Assembly (NCBI RefSeq): GCF_036346105.1
Contig: NZ_CP107811.1
Span: 6,591,501 to 6,655,500, forward strand
Direction of reading: 5' to 3'
Source of the DNA: Streptomyces sp. NBC_00539
GTDB taxonomy: Bacteria; Actinomycetota; Actinomycetes; Streptomycetales; Streptomycetaceae
DNA: 64,000 bases
The notes below the pieces were generated by a model. The model was not told where the DNA came from. It saw only the letters and a program-made list of their open reading frames with translations, and ran no database searches. A program made the position numbers and the translations under genes. Below, piece by piece: positions 1 through 8,512 of this stretch (its first letter is position 1; every line of letters begins with the position of its first letter).

Positions 1-1361
1 ACGGTGTGGGCCACGGAGCGGGCGTACGCGCTCAGGGCCTCGTCATCGGTGATCTCGGGACCCGGGCAGACTTCGCGCCGCAGCCAGCCCGCCAGCGGCT
101 CGGTCGCGGCTATCTCGCGGGCCAGCTTGATCCCGTCCACCAGGGTGCGTGCGTCGTAGTCGTCCTCGTCTGTGAAGTAGCGGAAGTCCAGGGCCGGCTT
201 GACCTCGGGGTCCGCACTCGTCAGGTAGAGACGTCCGCGGCTGCGCGGCTTGGGGATGTTGGGAGTCAACGACACCCCGTGCGCGGGGCGTTGGTAGCCG
301 ATCCGCTCAGGGTTGTCGGTGAAGGGGATCTGGTAGAAGTGGAACATCAGGTCGGGACCGGGGGAGTCCGGGTCGCGCCGGACGAACAGACCCGCGTCGC
401 TGTCCATCGCCGAGTTCTCGGGGATGGGCCCTTCGGTCTCCCAGACGATCACCGATTCGGGGTGGTCGAGCAGGTTCTCGCCGACTCCGGGCAGGTCGTG
501 GACGACGGGTATGCCGAGCGCCTCCAGGTCACGGCGCGGACCGATGCCGGAGTGCAGCAGCAGCCGAGGGGTGTCGACCGCGCCCGCGCACACCAGCACC
601 TCCCTGCGGGCCGTGATCAACGACCGGCTGCCGTCCTTGGCGCGGACGTGGACGCCGCGCGCCCGGGTGCCCTCCAGCTCCAGCCGGTACGCCCAGGTCT
701 CCAGCAGCAGCCGCAGGTTCGGCCGGTCGTCCATGACGGGGTGCAGGTAGGCGACCGACGCCGACGAGCGCTTGTTGTCCTCGGGGTGGTAGGCCAGGTC
801 GAAGAAGCCCACGCCCTCGTGGAACGGCTTCCGGTTGAAGCCCTCGACGCGCGGCACCGCCAGCGCGTCCTGGGCGGCGTCCACGAAGTCGCGGGCGATG
901 GCGTTGCGGTCCGCCTCGCCGACCGGCACGATGTTGTTCAGGAGCCGGTCGAAGTACGGGTCCATCGCGGCCGCGTGCCACCCCTCGGCTCCGGCCTCCG
1001 CCCACTCGTCCCAGTCGGACGGCAGCGGCTTGAAGGCGATGAGGGTGTTGTGCGAGGAGCAGCCGCCCAGGACCCGGGCCCGGCTGTGCCTGATGTGCGA
1101 GTTGCCGCGCGGCTGCTCCGTGGTCGGGTAGTCGTAGTCGAGTTCCCCGCCGAGCAGCCCCATCCAGCGGCGCAGGGTCAGGACGTCGGGGCGGTCGACA
1201 TCGCTCGGACCGCCCTCGATGACGGCGACGGTGACGCTCGGGTCCTCGGTGAGCCGGGAGGCGATCACCGAACCGGCGGTACCGCCGCCGACCACGACGT
1301 AGTCGTACTCGTGTCCGTCTTCGTGCCCGTGGTGGTCATGAGGGTGCGTGGTGCTGGTCAT
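1..1361 (-). CDS. GMC-family FAD oxidoreductase, choline dehydrogenase/oxidase-like, 3' end outside window
   Basis: About 453 N-terminal residues are visible and no stop occurs before the window edge, so the gene is partial. After a His/Asp-rich leader of about 20 residues comes the FAD-binding motif VVVGGGTAGSVIASRL, then the GMC signature region around RARVLGGCSSHN and the second GMC signature GAVDTPRLLLHSGIG. The missing C-terminal part should hold the catalytic His of the family. GMC enzymes oxidise alcohols with FAD; choline to betaine aldehyde is the likely reaction because the gene lies 16 bp downstream of a betaine-aldehyde-type dehydrogenase. The ATG at 1361 follows GGCAGGAGAGAG. Other alcohols are possible substrates. 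Confidence 0.88.
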   Translation of the reverse strand, partial: MTSTTHPHDHHGHEDGHEYDYVVVGGGTAGSVIASRLTEDPSVTVAVIEGGPSDVDRPDVLTLRRWMGLLGGELDYDYPTTEQPRGNSHIRHSRARVLGGCSSHNTLIAFKPLPSDWDEWAEAGAEGWHAAAMDPYFDRLLNNIVPVGEADRNAIARDFVDAAQDALAVPRVEGFNRKPFHEGVGFFDLAYHPEDNKRSSASVAYLHPVMDDRPNLRLLLETWAYRLELEGTRARGVHVRAKDGSRSLITARREVLVCAGAVDTPRLLLHSGIGPRRDLEALGIPVVHDLPGVGENLLDHPESVIVWETEGPIPENSAMDSDAGLFVRRDPDSPGPDLMFHFYQIPFTDNPERIGYQRPAHGVSLTPNIPKPRSRGRLYLTSADPEVKPALDFRYFTDEDDYDARTLVDGIKLAREIAATEPLAGWLRREVCPGPEITDDEALSAYARSVAHT

Positions 1362-1377
1362 CTCTCTCCTGCCCCCG

Positions 1378-2862
1378 TCAGCCCGCGAACCAGCGCACGG
1401 GGCGCGGCGCGAGGTTCTGGTACACGTGCTTGGTCTCGCGGTACTCGGCCAGTCCCGACGGGCCGAGCTCGCGCCCGATCCCGGACTTCCCGAATCCGCC
1501 CCACTCCGCCTGCGGAAGGTAGGGGTGGAAGTCGTTGATCCACACGGTGCCGTGGCGCAGCCGCCCGGCCACCCGGCGGGCGCGGCCCTGGTCCGACGTC
1601 CAGACTCCGCCGGCGAGGCCGTACTCGGTGTCGTTGGCGAGCGCGACGGCCTCGTCCTCGGTGCGGAACGTCTCGACGGTCAGGACCGGCCCGAAGACCT
1701 CTTCGCGCACGACGCGCATGCGCCGGTTGCAGCGGTCGAGGACGGTCGGGCGGTAGAAGTACCCGGGCCCCTCGGGCCGTTCGCCTCCGGCGCGCAGGAC
1801 CGCCCCCTCGGCGAGCGCGGAGGCGACGTACGACCGGGTCCGCTCCAGCTGCGCCGCCGAGACGAGCGGGCCGCACTCGACCCCCGGGTCCGTGCCGCGA
1901 CCCAGGCGGATCTTCTCTGCCCGGCGCGCGAGTTCCGCGACGAACCGCTCGCGCAGCGACTCCTCGACGATCAGCCGGGAGCCGGCCGAGCACACCTGAC
2001 CGCTGTGGATGAAGGCGGCGTTGAGGGCCTGGTCGACGGCGGTGTCGAAACCTTCCTCCGTGGCGCAGGCGTCGGCGAACACGACGTTGGGGTTCTTGCC
2101 GCCCAGTTCGAGCGCGACCTTCTTGACGGTGTCGGAGGCCGCCCGCATGACCTTCGTACCGCTGGTGAGACCGCCGGTGAAGGAGATCAGGTCGACGTCG
2201 GGGTGGGCCGCGAGGCGGGCGCCCACCGGGTCGCCTGGTCCGGTGACCAGATTGGCGACCCCGGCGGGCAGGCCCGCCTCCACCAGCAGCTCGATCAGGA
2301 CCACCGTGGTCAGCGGGGTCAGCTCGCTCGGCTTGACGACGAAGGTGTTGCCCGCTGCCAGGGCCGGGGCGATCTTCCAGCTCGCCTGGAGCAGCGGATA
2401 GTTCCACGGCGTGATCAGGGCGCACACCCCGACCGGCTCGTGCACGACCACGCTGTGGATGTCGGGCGAGCCGGCGTCGACCACCCGGCCGGCGCCCTCC
2501 CCGATCACGAGGTCCGCGAAGTAGCGGAACGCGTCAGTGACGCAGTCCACATCCACGCGGCCCTCTTCGAGCGTCTTGCCGGCGTCCCGGCTCTCCAGGA
2601 GGGCGATCCGCTCACGGTCACGCTGGAGCAGGTCGGCGGTGCGGCGCAGCAGCGCCGCCCGCTCCGCGACCGGGGTGCCCGGCCACTCCCCGCCGTCGAA
2701 GGCGGCCCGGGCGGCGCCGACGGCCGCGTCCGTGTCGGCGGCGTCACCCTCGGCGACCACGGCGAGGACGGTGGCGTCCGCCGGGTCCAGGACCTCCCTG
2801 GTGGCTCCCGATGCCGCTGACCGCCACGTCCCGGCCGTGTGAATCGTCTGTTGCTCCGACAC
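1378..2862 (-). CDS. betB: Betaine-type NAD(P)-dependent aldehyde dehydrogenase
   Basis: A 494-residue protein, the usual length of the aldehyde dehydrogenase superfamily. Catalytic landmarks are clear: TPWNYPL in the cofactor domain, the general base Glu near residue 252 in LELGGKN, and the nucleophile Cys near residue 291 in SGQVCSAGSR. Overall it reads most like bacterial betaine aldehyde dehydrogenases, which oxidise betaine aldehyde to the osmoprotectant glycine betaine. The frame stays open upstream to 2961, but the GTG at 2862 is preferred because CGGAGGT lies about 9 bases before it. It forms an operon with the GMC oxidoreductase downstream, the usual choline-to-betaine pairing. Substrate assignment is by context and similarity. 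Confidence 0.88.
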   Translation of the reverse strand: MSEQQTIHTAGTWRSAASGATREVLDPADATVLAVVAEGDAADTDAAVGAARAAFDGGEWPGTPVAERAALLRRTADLLQRDRERIALLESRDAGKTLEEGRVDVDCVTDAFRYFADLVIGEGAGRVVDAGSPDIHSVVVHEPVGVCALITPWNYPLLQASWKIAPALAAGNTFVVKPSELTPLTTVVLIELLVEAGLPAGVANLVTGPGDPVGARLAAHPDVDLISFTGGLTSGTKVMRAASDTVKKVALELGGKNPNVVFADACATEEGFDTAVDQALNAAFIHSGQVCSAGSRLIVEESLRERFVAELARRAEKIRLGRGTDPGVECGPLVSAAQLERTRSYVASALAEGAVLRAGGERPEGPGYFYRPTVLDRCNRRMRVVREEVFGPVLTVETFRTEDEAVALANDTEYGLAGGVWTSDQGRARRVAGRLRHGTVWINDFHPYLPQAEWGGFGKSGIGRELGPSGLAEYRETKHVYQNLAPRPVRWFAG

Positions 2863-3270
2863 TGCGCGCTGTACCTCCGGTTCCGGCGCCGCGGCGGGCC
2901 CGCGGCGACCTGGAGTAGGCGCGCCTGCCCAGTGCCCGGGACGGCATGTCCCATCCGTCACTCAAGTGACCGGAGTCACGCCAGACACAGAAACGGGGCC
3001 GTGTGAGCCGGGTGACCGGCCGGCGCCGGATCAGCGCACCCCGTCACCGCCTGGTCCGCACGGGCGGACCACCCGGGCAGGGGGCCACCCGCAGAGGGGA
3101 CCGGTCGGACAGGGGGACCGGCCGGCGTCCGACACGGGCGGGGCACTCGTCATCCCCGGCTCCCGGGCGGGTCGTTGCTCCAAAGCACCCAAAAGCGACA
3201 TGTCAACTCGCCTTGTTCCGCACACCGTTTGAGGCCTGCCCAGTCGGTCATACGCGGCAGGGAGGAAGTC
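2863..3270. promoter_or_regulatory. Divergent intergenic region between betB and gvpO1
   Basis: About 400 bases with no credible gene. It must hold the promoters of the leftward betaine operon and of gas vesicle cluster 1. A short hairpin (GGTCCG at 3053-3058 pairing with CGGACC at 3065-3070) and repeated GGGGACCGG-like runs near 3095-3125 are visible. The 80 bases before gvpO1 are less GC-rich than their surroundings, as expected for a promoter. No -10/-35 pair is convincing enough to mark. Confidence 0.4.
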
Positions 3271-3582
3271 ATGGCCAACACATCTGACAACGACACACAG
3301 AAGAAGGCGGACGGAGGGAAGCCTCCGCGCCCGGCAGCGGTGATCCTTTCGGCGATGCAGCAGCTGTCCCAGCTGCTCGGTCTGCCGGCCGAGGCGGTGA
3401 GCTCCTGTGAGCGCGCCGAGGACGGCACCTGGAAGCTGAAGGTCGAGATCGTCGAACTGCCCCGCGTCCCGGACACGATGACACTGCTCGCCTCGTACGA
3501 CGTCGAAGTCGACGGCGACGGCGAACTCATCGGCTACCGGCGTACCCGCCGCTACGAAAGGGGTCGTGCGGACCGTCGCTGA
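3271..3582 (+). CDS. gvpO: Gas vesicle protein GvpO, cluster 1
   Basis: A 103-residue protein. A polar N-terminus of about 20 residues is followed by the GvpO domain with the helix ILSAMQQLSQLLGLPAEAVSS and a strand region ending in LASYDVEVDGDGELIGYRR. GvpO is a conserved accessory protein of actinobacterial and haloarchaeal gas vesicle clusters, needed for vesicle formation in haloarchaea; its molecular role is poorly known. The ATG at 3271 sits behind GGCAGGGAGGAAGTC; an upstream extension to 3175 lacks a ribosome site. It is the first gene of a tightly packed ten-gene set and probably marks the operon start. A second copy lies at 12497. Confidence 0.93.
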   Translation: MANTSDNDTQKKADGGKPPRPAAVILSAMQQLSQLLGLPAEAVSSCERAEDGTWKLKVEIVELPRVPDTMTLLASYDVEVDGDGELIGYRRTRRYERGRADRR

Positions 3583-3630
3583 CCCGGCGGCACCCCCCCG
3601 GCCCCACCCTAGAGAAGGGAACCGGAAACT

Positions 3631-4065
3631 ATGACTGTCGTTCCTGCCCAGCCCGCGCCCGCCGCCTCCGGTGGCGGCGGCTCCAGCGGCCTGTACGACG
3701 TACTCGAACTCATCCTGGACCGCGGTCTGGTCATCGACGCGTTCGTCCGCGTGTCCCTGGTCGGCATCGAGATCCTCAAGATCGACATACGCGTGGTCGT
3801 GGCCAGTGTGGACACCTACCTGCGGTTCGCCGAGGCGTGTAACCGACTCGACCTGGAAGCGGGCCCCCGCAAGAGCCCGGGCCTGCCCGACCTCGTCGGC
3901 GAGATGACCGAATCGGGGGCGCGGGGCAAGACCAAGGGAGCCCTGAGCGGCGCCGCCCAGACCATCTCCGACGCCTTCAGCCAGGCCCGCGACGAAAGCT
4001 CCGAGGAAAAGACCGAGAGCCGGCCGCGTCGGCGTACCACCACCCGCCGGGAGGAGAAGGAATGA
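3631..4065 (+). CDS. gvpA: Gas vesicle structural protein GvpA with charged C-terminal tail, cluster 1
   Basis: A 144-residue member of the GvpA/GvpJ family. The conserved shell-forming core (residues about 21-76) begins [16 protein letters not shown] and contains VSLVGIEILKIDIRVVVAS. GvpA polymerises into the hollow, gas-permeable rib of the vesicle wall. Cyanobacterial GvpA is only about 70 residues; here a Gly/Pro/Ala-rich leader of 20 residues and a charged tail of about 68 residues ending in Arg-, Thr- and Glu-rich sequence are added. GAGAAGGGAACC precedes the ATG. The stop overlaps the gvpF start (ATGA), indicating translational coupling. It could equally be a minor shell protein, but its place after gvpO matches the usual gvpA slot. 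Confidence 0.93.
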   Translation: MTVVPAQPAPAASGGGGSSGLYDVLELILDRGLVIDAFVRVSLVGIEILKIDIRVVVASVDTYLRFAEACNRLDLEAGPRKSPGLPDLVGEMTESGARGKTKGALSGAAQTISDAFSQARDESSEEKTESRPRRRTTTRREEKE

Positions 4066-4781
4066 GCACCTACGTCTACGGCATCACGCGTGCCTCACAG
4101 AGCCTGCCCGACAGCATCGAGGGGATAGGCGAGCCGCCCCTGCCGGTCCGGACCGTCCGGGCCGGAGAGCTGGTCGCCCTGGTCAGCGACGCTCCCGCGG
4201 AACTGAAGGCGAAGCGGCGTGACCTCCTCGCCCACCAGCGGGTGGTGATCCAGGCGCAGGTGAGCGGGCCCGTCCTGCCCATGCGTTTCGGCGGCGTCTC
4301 TCCCGATGACGAGGCCGTGGGCGCGGTCCTCAGTGAGCACCACGACGCCTATCTGGAACGTCTGGGCGTCCTGGCGGGGCGCGACGAGTACAACGTCAAG
4401 GCCAACCACCACGAGGAAGCCGTCCTGTACGCCGTACTGGCCGCCGACCCCGAACTCCGCGCCCGCCACCAGGCGAACCGCGCGGCGGGGGGCGGCACCC
4501 ACGACGAGAAGCTGGCCTTCGGCGAACTCGTCGCCCGGGCCGTCTCCGAGCGGGAGCGAACCGACGCCGCACTGATCGAGGAGACCCTCGCGCCACTCGC
4601 CGAGGGCGTGCGCCGAGGCCCCGAGAGCACCGGCTGGCTGGCCAACTACTCGTTCCTCGTCGACCGCGAGCGCCGGGAGGACTTCCTCGCCGCCGTCCGG
4701 AGCCTGCACGAGCAGCATGAGCACCTCCAGGTACAGGCGACCGGACCGCTGCCCCCCTACAGCTTCGCCGAGGCGGGCTGA
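4062..4781 (+). CDS. gvpF: Gas vesicle protein GvpF (GvpL/GvpF family), cluster 1
   Basis: A 239-residue protein beginning STYVYGI, the standard start of GvpF/GvpL proteins, and ending ATGPLPPYSFAEAG, where the GP.PPYSF ending is the family hallmark. GvpF structures show two domains and the protein is thought to bind or chaperone GvpA before or during assembly. The region KRRDLLAHQRVV and the segment VLPMRFG are also typical. It overlaps gvpA by four bases (ATGA) and is followed six bases later by gvpG. The paralogue in cluster 2 is at 13377. Confidence 0.93.
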   Translation: MSTYVYGITRASQSLPDSIEGIGEPPLPVRTVRAGELVALVSDAPAELKAKRRDLLAHQRVVIQAQVSGPVLPMRFGGVSPDDEAVGAVLSEHHDAYLERLGVLAGRDEYNVKANHHEEAVLYAVLAADPELRARHQANRAAGGGTHDEKLAFGELVARAVSERERTDAALIEETLAPLAEGVRRGPESTGWLANYSFLVDRERREDFLAAVRSLHEQHEHLQVQATGPLPPYSFAEAG

Positions 4782-4786
4782 GCGCC

Positions 4787-5023
4787 GTGGGCCTGCTCAA
4801 GGAAGTGCTGCTGCTCCCCGCCGCCCCGGTGCGCGGGACCGGATGGGTGCTGCGCCAGGTCGTCGCGGAAGCGGAGCGGCAGTACTACGACCCCGCCGTG
4901 GTCCAGCGTGAGCTCGCCCGGCTCGTCGAGGCCTTCGAGGCAGGCGGTATGGACGAGGCCGAATTCGACCGCCGGGAGGACGAGCTCCTGGCCCGACTGG
5001 AAAACAGGATGCGACGGCAATGA
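4787..5023 (+). CDS. gvpG: Gas vesicle protein GvpG, cluster 1
   Basis: A 78-residue GvpG-family protein. The N-terminus GLLKEVLLLPAAPVRGTGWV and the motif AERQYYDPAVVQRELARL are characteristic, followed by an acidic helical stretch DEAEFDRREDELLARLE. GvpG is a small, probably helical accessory protein required for vesicle formation in haloarchaea; its exact role is unknown. The start is GTG at 4787 with no strong ribosome site, consistent with coupling to gvpF, which ends just upstream. It overlaps gvpY1 by four bases (ATGA). Confidence 0.9.
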   Translation: MGLLKEVLLLPAAPVRGTGWVLRQVVAEAERQYYDPAVVQRELARLVEAFEAGGMDEAEFDRREDELLARLENRMRRQ

Positions 5024-5706
5024 ACAACCGCATGGCAATGGGACTGGCGGTGAGCGCCGGCTACGTGCTGGGCCGCACCAAGAAGGCCAAGCTCGCCTTC
5101 GGTCTGACCACCCTCGTGCTCGGCCGGAAGCTCGCCCCCGACGGGGCATCGGTCGCGTCCTTCATCGGCAGCCGCCTCGGCGACAGCCCTCAGCTCAAGG
5201 AGATACGCGAGCAGCTCCGCACGGACCTGCGCGGGGTGGGCTCGGCGGCCGCGAGCGCCCTGGTCGACCGCCGACTGGAGGCGGTCGCCGACCGGCTCCA
5301 CGATCGCACGCTGGACGTACAGGACCGCCTCGCGGGCCTGACGGGTCGCGACGACAAGGACCACGCCGACGACGAGACCGACGAGGACCGGGTCACCGAC
5401 GAAGACCGGGCCGGCGATCACTCCGACGAGGCTGACGAGGCCGACAAGTCCGAGGAGGCCGACCAGGCGGACAAGGACGGCGCCGGTGGGCGGCCGGCCC
5501 GCAAGCGACCGGCCCGCAAGCAGACGGCCGCCCGCACCGCCGGCCGCCGCACCGCGACCTCCGCGGCCAAGAGCGAGGCCAAGAGCGCGGGCGGGACGAA
5601 GCGCAAGAGCGCCGACACCGACAGCGGCTCGGACGAGCGGCCGGCCCGGCGCACCGCCGCGAAGCGGTCCGCAGGCCGCGGCCGGGGCGGTGACGGCGAT
5701 GCCTGA
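5020..5706 (+). CDS. gvpY: GvpY-type gas vesicle cluster protein, cluster 1
   Basis: A 228-residue protein in the gvpY slot of Streptomyces gas vesicle clusters. It starts with a mildly hydrophobic segment ending in the motif GYVLGRTKKAKLAF, shared with the cluster 2 copy (GYLLGRTKKGRLAF). A helical region follows to about residue 110, then an Asp/Glu-rich stretch (about 115-155), then a Lys/Arg/Ala-rich tail resembling histone-like linkers (RPARKRPARKQTAARTAGRR). No enzymatic motif is visible. The function is unknown; the alternating charge suggests a scaffold or nucleic-acid/protein-binding tail. It overlaps gvpG by four bases and gvpZ by eight. Confidence 0.85.
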   Translation: MNNRMAMGLAVSAGYVLGRTKKAKLAFGLTTLVLGRKLAPDGASVASFIGSRLGDSPQLKEIREQLRTDLRGVGSAAASALVDRRLEAVADRLHDRTLDVQDRLAGLTGRDDKDHADDETDEDRVTDEDRAGDHSDEADEADKSEEADQADKDGAGGRPARKRPARKQTAARTAGRRTATSAAKSEAKSAGGTKRKSADTDSGSDERPARRTAAKRSAGRGRGGDGDA

Positions 5707-6877
5707 GACAGCACTGGCACGACTCAAGGACAGCCCCGCCGCCGACCGGGCCAAGCAGGAACTGGAGGCCTACCTCCTCGCCCAGGCCGAACGCCTGCTG
5801 GCCGGCGCCGGCCGGGCCATGGGCCGCTCCACCGCACACCTGAACGCCCTGGCCGACGGGAGCAGTCCCGGGCTGAAGGCCATGGCCCTGGACGGCGCCC
5901 GCAGGATCCGCAAGGGGCGCGGCCCCCTCCGGGCGGTGCTGGAGGCCGGGGCGAAGCAGGCCAAGGACAAGACGGCGGGCGCGGTACGCGACCGGCTGGG
6001 CCGACGGAGCGGCCGGCCCGGCCGCGGTCGCCCCACCGTCATCCTCGAATCGGTGGACGTCGGCGTACCCGTCAAGGACGCCTACAACCAGTGGACGCGG
6101 TACCGGGAGTTCCCGGACTTCGCGCGAGCCGTCACCAGCGCCGAGGCCCAGGACGAGACCACCAGCAACTGGAACGCCAAGATCTTCTGGTCCCGGCGCA
6201 GTTGGACGGCCCACATCACCGAACAGGTGCCCGACGAGCGCATCGCCTGGACCTCCGAAGGCGACAAGGGCACCACGCGCGGCGTGGTCACCTTCCACGA
6301 GCTGACGGTCGATCTCACCCGCGTCCTGCTGGTCATCGAGTACCACCCGCGAGGCCTCGCGGAGAAGACCGCCAACCTCTGGCGCGCCCAGGGCCGACGG
6401 GTGCGTCTGGACCTGAAGAACTACGCCCGCTACCTCACCGTCAAGGGCGGCGAGTCCGACGGCCGGCGCGACGAGATCCGCGAAGGCGAACTGGTCGAGA
6501 ACGACCGGGGCCACGAGGAGGATCCCGAGGGCCGTCACGACCGCTCCGACACCTCGGAGGCCGAGGAGCCGGACGAGATCGATGCCGAGGACACGGCCGG
6601 CGGCTACGACGAGGAAGCCGCGGTCCCCGAGGAAGACGAGGCGGACGACGCCGCGTACGACGACGCCTACGACGGGGAGGACGAGGAAGAGGTCGAGGAG
6701 AGGGAGGAGCCGGGCGCCTACGAGGACGACGCGTACGAGGACGAGGACTACGAGGACGAAGCGGCCGCCGACGCCGAGGCGGAACCGGAAGCGGAGCCCG
6801 AGGACGAGCCCGAGCCCGAGGACGAGCCGGAGGCCGCCCAGCCGCGCGCCCGCCGGGAAAACCGACGACGCGCATGA
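5699..6877 (+). CDS. gvpZ: GvpZ-type SRPBCC-domain gas vesicle cluster protein, cluster 1
   Basis: A 392-residue protein. Residues about 1-110 are helical and polar. Residues about 114-250 form an SRPBCC/polyketide-cyclase-like domain (VDVGVPVKDAYNQWTRYREF, then IEYHPRGLAEKTANLWRAQG). The rest is a very acidic low-complexity tail of about 140 residues rich in Glu, Asp and Tyr ending in a short Arg-rich tip. SRPBCC folds have a deep hydrophobic pocket, so ligand or hydrophobic-peptide binding is plausible; the role in gas vesicles is not established. The ATG at 5699 lies inside the end of gvpY (8-base overlap), and the stop overlaps gvpJ (ATGA). The cluster 2 counterpart is at 10090 on the other strand. 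Confidence 0.85.
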   Translation: MPETALARLKDSPAADRAKQELEAYLLAQAERLLAGAGRAMGRSTAHLNALADGSSPGLKAMALDGARRIRKGRGPLRAVLEAGAKQAKDKTAGAVRDRLGRRSGRPGRGRPTVILESVDVGVPVKDAYNQWTRYREFPDFARAVTSAEAQDETTSNWNAKIFWSRRSWTAHITEQVPDERIAWTSEGDKGTTRGVVTFHELTVDLTRVLLVIEYHPRGLAEKTANLWRAQGRRVRLDLKNYARYLTVKGGESDGRRDEIREGELVENDRGHEEDPEGRHDRSDTSEAEEPDEIDAEDTAGGYDEEAAVPEEDEADDAAYDDAYDGEDEEEVEEREEPGAYEDDAYEDEDYEDEAAADAEAEPEAEPEDEPEPEDEPEAAQPRARRENRRRA

Positions 6878-7194
6878 GCATGCCCTCGGGTCTGCCCCGG
6901 TCCTACGACGACAACTCCAGCGCCAACCTCGCCGACATCCTCGAACGGGTCCTCGACAAGGGCGTGGTCATCGCCGGCGACATCCGCATCAACCTGCTCG
7001 ACATCGAACTGCTCACCATCAAACTCCGCCTGGTGGTCGCATCCGTCGACCGGGCCAAGGAGATGGGGATCGACTGGTGGGAGCAGGACCCCGCCCTGTC
7101 CTCCAAGGCCCGGCACCGCGAACTGGGCAAGGAGAACGAAGAGCTGAGGCGACGCGTAGCGGAGCTGGAAGCACGCCAGGAGGAACTCCCGTGA
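6874..7194 (+). CDS. gvpJ: Gas vesicle protein GvpJ (GvpA-like minor shell protein), cluster 1
   Basis: A 106-residue GvpA/J/M-family protein. The core (about residues 18-73) contains LADILERVLDKGVVIAGDIR, INLLDIELLTIKLRLVVASV and the GvpJ-type continuation EMGIDWWEQDP. The C-terminus is a coiled-coil-like stretch KENEELRRRVAELEARQEE. GvpJ-type proteins are minor shell or nucleation components, possibly at the vesicle tips. It begins at ATG 6874, overlapping gvpZ by four bases, and ends overlapping gvpL (GTGA). The position and WWE motif separate it from gvpA and gvpS. Confidence 0.91.
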   Translation: MSMPSGLPRSYDDNSSANLADILERVLDKGVVIAGDIRINLLDIELLTIKLRLVVASVDRAKEMGIDWWEQDPALSSKARHRELGKENEELRRRVAELEARQEELP

Positions 7195-7997
7195 CGGACG
7201 AACTGCTGTACGTCTACACCGTCCTGCGGAGCACCGCACCGCCGTCCGCGCCCCTGGTCCTCGACCCCCGCGCCCGGCTGGGCGGCGGCCTTCGACTGGT
7301 CGAGCACCAGGGGCTCACGGCGGTCGCCGAGCCGGTGGAGGCGGCCGACTTCGACGAGGAGCCGTTGCGCGCACACCTGGAAGACCTGGACTGGCTCGCC
7401 GACGTGGCGCGGGCCCACCACGACGTGGTCGCCCACGTCGGTGGCCAGACCACCACGGTGCCGCTGCGGTTGGCGACCCTGTGCCGGGGCCAGGCCGGCG
7501 TCCGGCGGATGCTGGCCGACGCCCACCTGGCCCTCACCGAAGCCCTGGAACGGGTGACGGACGCTGAGGAGTGGGGCATCAAGCTCTACGCACAGCCCGC
7601 CCCGGACGGCCGACCGCCCGCCGACCCCGGTACGGCGGCGGCCCCGGCCCCCTCCGGGCGGGACTACCTCCGCCGCCGGCTCGCGGACCGTCGCGCCGAG
7701 GCCGACCGCACCGACGAGGCCCGGCGAGCGGCCGAATCCCTCCACCAAAGGCTCGCCCACGAGGCCACCGGCGCGGTACTGCACCCGCCCCAGCAGCAGC
7801 AACTCTCCCAGGCTCCCGGACAGAACGTCCTCAACGCCGCCTACCTCGTGCCCACGGCACGCCGGCAGGCCTTCCTGGACAACGTCCCCACGGCCGACGA
7901 CCTGCCGCCGGGCGTCCGGGTGGAGATCACCGGCCCTTGGGTGCCCTACTCGTTCACCCATACCAACGCGCCCGCCCCGTCGGCCGAGCCCGCATGA
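7191..7997 (+). CDS. gvpL: Gas vesicle protein GvpL (GvpL/GvpF family), cluster 1
   Basis: A 268-residue second GvpL/GvpF-family protein. It starts with LLYVYTVLR, has the family segment HLEDLDWLADVARAHHDVV and a central Arg/Ala-rich insertion around DYLRRRLADRRAEADR, and ends with ITGPWVPYSF before a short Pro/Ala tail. GvpL interacts with many other gas vesicle proteins in haloarchaea and is thought to organise assembly. It starts with GTG at 7191 overlapping the gvpJ stop and overlaps gvpS by four bases (ATGA), fitting a translationally coupled operon. Confidence 0.91.
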   Translation: MTDELLYVYTVLRSTAPPSAPLVLDPRARLGGGLRLVEHQGLTAVAEPVEAADFDEEPLRAHLEDLDWLADVARAHHDVVAHVGGQTTTVPLRLATLCRGQAGVRRMLADAHLALTEALERVTDAEEWGIKLYAQPAPDGRPPADPGTAAAPAPSGRDYLRRRLADRRAEADRTDEARRAAESLHQRLAHEATGAVLHPPQQQQLSQAPGQNVLNAAYLVPTARRQAFLDNVPTADDLPPGVRVEITGPWVPYSFTHTNAPAPSAEPA

Positions 7998-8179
7998 TCG
8001 GGAATCAGGACGTCGCCCTCGTCGACCTCCTCGACCGCCTGTTGGCGGGCGGCGTGGTCCTCGCGGGTGACATCACCTTGCGCATCGCCGATGTCGATCT
8101 CGTACGGATCGATCTCAAGGCGCTGATCAGCTCGGTGAACGACACCGTGCCCGCACCCTGGATGGAGGGAACGCCATGA
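7994..8179 (+). CDS. gvpS: Gas vesicle protein GvpS (short GvpA-like protein), cluster 1
   Basis: A 61-residue protein that is almost only the GvpA-like core: VALVDLLDRLLAGGVV then DITLRIADVDLVRIDLKALI. It belongs to the short GvpA/J/S type found between gvpL and gvpK in Streptomyces clusters. It is presumed to be a minor shell or nucleating component. ATG at 7994 overlaps the gvpL stop; its own stop overlaps gvpK by four bases (ATGA). It carries no charged tail, unlike gvpA of the same cluster. Confidence 0.89.
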   Translation: MIGNQDVALVDLLDRLLAGGVVLAGDITLRIADVDLVRIDLKALISSVNDTVPAPWMEGTP

Positions 8180-8448
8180 GCCGTCCGCAGCGGGTGGAGC
8201 TCGACCCGGACACCGTCGAACGCGACCTCGCCCGCCTGGTCCTGACCGTCATCGAACTGCTGCGGCAGTTGATGGAGCGTCAAGCACTGCGCCGGGTGGA
8301 GACGGGAGGCCTGTCGGAGGAGCAGGAGGAGCGCCTCGGCCTGACCCTGATGCTCCTCGAAGACCGGATGGAACTGCTGCGCAGCCGTTTCGGGCTGCGG
8401 CCCGAGGACCTCAACATCGACCTCGGCCCCTTGGGGAAACTCCTGTGA
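8176..8448 (+). CDS. gvpK: Gas vesicle protein GvpK, cluster 1
   Basis: A 90-residue GvpK-family protein with the conserved block LDPDTVERDLARLVLTVIEL followed by LRQLMERQALRRVETGGLS and the ending LRPEDLNIDLGPLGKLL. GvpK is a small helical accessory protein needed for gas vesicle formation in several systems; its activity is unknown. It is the last recognised gvp gene of cluster 1, overlapping gvpS by four bases. Confidence 0.92.
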   Translation: MSRPQRVELDPDTVERDLARLVLTVIELLRQLMERQALRRVETGGLSEEQEERLGLTLMLLEDRMELLRSRFGLRPEDLNIDLGPLGKLL

Positions 8449-8512
8449 ACGACACCCGTGATTTCCGCCGTACGGAGGGTTTACCGTACAGACTTCCGGT
8501 CACACGCTGGAC

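Noticed and set aside
6-1538. Long rightward open frame of about 510 codons
   Set aside because: It is antisense to the GMC oxidoreductase and aldehyde dehydrogenase genes, whose motifs are clear; its own translation has no recognisable domain. Such shadows are usual in high-GC DNA.
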